Source of the DNA: an uncultured Porphyromonas sp.
Lineage (GTDB): Bacteria > Bacteroidota > Bacteroidia > Bacteroidales > Porphyromonadaceae
Assembly (NCBI GenBank): GCA_900548415.1
Contig: URKO01000046.1
Span: 1 to 7,695 of the forward strand
DNA: 7,695 bases
Direction of reading: 5' to 3'
Shown here one piece after another: positions 6,044 to 7,695 of this stretch; the stretch's first letter is position 1, and each line of letters opens with the position of its first letter. Below the pieces are notes generated by a model. It had not been told where the DNA came from. It did not search any database and was given only the letters and a program-made list of their open reading frames with translations. The position numbers and the translations under genes are program-made.

Positions 6044-7387
6044 TTAGTTGGTTAGGATCAGCTCGAGATCATCCGCTTTGGTACGCTTCTGCAACCACTG
6101 CTCGAGTTTGCTACGCTCGGCTGGGGCGAGGCGGCTGGATGGTGTCGTCACAAGAATATGGAGGACGGAGTCTTGCCCTTGGATAAACTCCATCGAGGGC
6201 ATGAGCCGCACCTGACTAATGTCGCTAAAGACCGCTCGTGCCTCATCGCTTACGTCTTGCGTCAGCGACTTATAGTAGTCGTAGCGCAGGAGCGTGCGAC
6301 GTAGCGAGTCGATCTCGGCACGCTGCTCAGAGGCCGTGCGCTCAGACCGCTCGTAGAGGTCACGTAGCAGGACACCGCCTAGCTGCTCGTAGTCTGTAGG
6401 AGCCTCATTGTCGATCCCCTGGTGCACCTGTAGGTCGAAGTTAGATAGCCCATAGCTAGGCAGTAGGGTAGTTATGCTGTCTATCGCCTGAGCCGAGAGC
6501 GGCTTGCCGATCAAGACTACGTCTATGTAGGCACGCTTGTCCCCATCAGCTCGTACGAAAGACTGACGGATCACTTGATGAGCTGGGGGTGCAAAGTGGT
6601 CTGCGACAAATTGCTTGGCACGCTCCTCCTGATAGGAGTCTCGCACCAGACGGATACTTAAGTAGATACTCGGTATCAATGTGCAGACAGCGATCACCGT
6701 GATCCAGCGATAGCTACGCTTGCGCATATCGCCCGAGGCGACCGACTTCATCGGGAAGCGCATGATGCGTACCATCACAAAGGTGGCGAAGGCGATAAAG
6801 ACCGAGTTGATGATGTAAAGGTAGATAGCACCGAAGAAGAATGCCCAATTGCCCGTAGCCAGCCCAAAGCCCGCTGTACAGAGCGGAGGCATGAGTGCCG
6901 TAGCGATAGCCACGCCAGGCAGTACCTGCCCCTTGCTCTTGCTACTACCAGCGATCAGACCCGCCGCACCGCCAAAGAAGGCGATCAAGACATCGTAGAT
7001 CGATGGCTCCGTACGTCCTAGCAACTCACTGCCTGGCTGATCAAGCGGAGTTAAGAGGAAGTAGATCGTAGCTGTCAGGATACTGAAGAGCGTCGTCAGG
7101 GCGAGGTTGCGCAGCGACTTACGTACGAGATCTAGGTCGGCAATGCCAAAGCCCAGGCCGAAGCCGATGATTGGGCCCATCAGCGGGGAAATAAGCATCG
7201 CACCGATGATGACCGCCGTCGAATTGACATTAAGTCCGATAGAAGCAACGAGGATAGCGCAAATGAGGATCCATAGCTTGGTACCACGAAACTCTACATC
7301 CCCCTTGAGCGACTCGATGGTTGCCACATCGCCCGCCTTATCCTCGCGGAAGTCTAGGAGCCGACGCAACCACCGCCAGGCACTCAT
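6044..7387 (-). CDS. DUF389 family integral membrane protein
   Basis: From the ATG at 7387 this gives 447 residues, typical for the family. DUF389 proteins are inner-membrane proteins without a settled biochemical role. About seven hydrophobic segments are visible, near residues 38-54, 57-81, 94-113, 129-147, 155-177, 181-207 and 228-247. The conserved stretch LNVNSTAVIIGAMLISPLMG (52-71) and VLPGVAIATALMPPLCTAG (155-173) are family hallmarks. Residues from about 250 to the end form a soluble region with a short coiled-coil-like segment (ERSERTASEQRAEIDSLRR). The start is uncertain: the same frame is open upstream through the heptamer repeat array to the window edge, 102 more codons, without any ATG, GTG or TTG. 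There is no well-placed Shine-Dalgarno sequence; AGAGGA lies 13 bases upstream, too far. It is followed closely by the S46 peptidase gene, probably one operon. Confidence 0.9.
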   Translation of the reverse strand: MSAWRWLRRLLDFREDKAGDVATIESLKGDVEFRGTKLWILICAILVASIGLNVNSTAVIIGAMLISPLMGPIIGFGLGFGIADLDLVRKSLRNLALTTLFSILTATIYFLLTPLDQPGSELLGRTEPSIYDVLIAFFGGAAGLIAGSSKSKGQVLPGVAIATALMPPLCTAGFGLATGNWAFFFGAIYLYIINSVFIAFATFVMVRIMRFPMKSVASGDMRKRSYRWITVIAVCTLIPSIYLSIRLVRDSYQEERAKQFVADHFAPPAHQVIRQSFVRADGDKRAYIDVVLIGKPLSAQAIDSITTLLPSYGLSNFDLQVHQGIDNEAPTDYEQLGGVLLRDLYERSERTASEQRAEIDSLRRTLLRYDYYKSLTQDVSDEARAVFSDISQVRLMPSMEFIQGQDSVLHILVTTPSSRLAPAERSKLEQWLQKRTKADDLELILTN

Positions 7388-7695
7388 CCACCAGATGTTT
7401 TCCTCTGGCTGTTGGGTGTTAGCTGTTAGCTGTTGGCTGTTGGCTGTTGGCTGCTGGCTGTTGGCCGTTGGCTGTTTGGCCGTTGGCCGCTGGCTGTTGG
7501 CTGTTGGCTGTTTGGTCGCTGGCTGTTGGCCGTTGGCTGTTGGCTGTTTGGCCGCTGGCTGTTGGCCGTTGGCTGTTGGCTGTTTGGCCGTTGGCCGTTG
7601 GCTGTTGGCCGTTGGCTGTTGGCCGTTGGCTGTTGGCTGTTTGGCTGTTGGCTGAGACGTTTGGGGCGTCTTAGAGACAAGGGTTTCCTTCTTAT
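7388..7695 (-). other. Possible repeat-encoded N-terminal extension of the DUF389 protein
   Basis: Read in the DUF389 frame, these 102 codons contain no stop and no start. They begin KKETLVSKTPQTSQPTAK at the window edge, run through units of QPTAK and QPTANGQ or QPTANSQ, and end TQQPEENIWW just before the family's usual first Met. If translated, the protein would have a hydrophilic Gln/Pro/Thr/Ala/Asn-rich tail before its first membrane segment, and its real start would lie outside the window. Heptamer arrays of this composition stay open in several frames by chance, so openness alone is weak evidence. The alternative is that this is untranslated sequence upstream of 7387. Confidence 0.4.
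7406..7654. repeat. Degenerate TGGCTGT heptamer tandem array
   Basis: About 35 near-contiguous copies of TGGCTGT and variants (TGGCCGT, TGGCCGC, TGGTCGC) fill the stretch; some units are lengthened to 8 bases by an extra T (TGGCTGTT). The T-triplets start at 7475, 7511, 7547, 7583 and 7640, spaced 36, 36, 36 and 57, so there is a higher-order 36-base unit of four heptamers and one octamer. Heptamer arrays of this kind are known from several bacterial phyla and often produce spurious repetitive proteins on both strands. It ends 18 bases before the usual DUF389 start codon. There are no unique spacers, so it is not a CRISPR array. Confidence 0.92.

Noticed and set aside
7406..7654. CRISPR array
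   Set aside because: The units are 7-8 bases long and contiguous without unique spacers, and no cas genes are in the window.
7107..7655. Long plus-strand frames rich in W, L, A, V, G and C over the heptamer array
   Set aside because: This is the antisense reading of the DUF389 gene and of a stop-poor heptamer array; such LLAVGCW-type products are typical artefacts of this repeat.
7426..7680. 84-codon minus-strand frame with a TTG start inside the array
   Set aside because: It is another frame of the same heptamer array. It ends in a TAA within the array, has only a weak start and is not joined to any recognised domain.

Overview
The window looks like chromosomal DNA from a Bacteroidota species, most likely a Porphyromonas. 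The evidence is an S46 dipeptidyl-peptidase of the DPP7 type, an HU-HIG type DNA-binding protein, a TrmD with the phylum's typical motif wording, and promoter boxes of the Bacteroidota form TAnnTTTG. A-rich leaders without a clear Shine-Dalgarno sequence and moderate GC fit as well. The genus is inferred from protein recognition, not from a search.

Left third (1-2805, accessory in character). The 3' end of an unrecognised AT-rich gene runs in from the left edge. About 480 bases without a convincing gene follow, containing a good -7 box. Then comes a histone-like HU-HIG gene whose glycine/serine/proline-rich tail is cut by a complete IS4-family insertion sequence. The IS has 19-bp perfect terminal inverted repeats at 1249-1267 and 2684-2702 and an intact 411-residue transposase with DDE and YREK motifs. 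Its left inverted repeat supplies the last four codons and the stop of the HU gene. Each end of the IS also carries a hairpin.

Middle (2806-3893, core). A tRNA-Pro(GGG) gene on the minus strand has encoded CCA, its own promoter and a terminator hairpin. Next to it is trmD, the tRNA (guanine-N1)-methyltransferase. TrmD methylates G37 in tRNAs with G36, and this tRNA-Pro has G at both positions, so enzyme and a predicted substrate lie side by side. The 212 bases between trmD and the next gene hold a REPIN-like structure: two 32-base arms in perfect inverted orientation, plus a third related palindrome.

Right half (3894-7695, minus strand). A DUF389 membrane protein gene is followed after 38 bases by a secreted S46 dipeptidyl-peptidase, probably as one transcription unit. 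Immediately upstream of the usual DUF389 start is a degenerate TGGCTGT heptamer array of about 250 bases. The DUF389 reading frame stays open through the array and to the window edge, so the protein may carry a Q/P/T/A/N-rich N-terminal extension. Alternatively, the array may sit in its 5' regulatory region.

I did not find a clear new multi-gene system. The items most worth a second look are the array and its frame, the REPIN-like element, and the HU gene ended by an IS.
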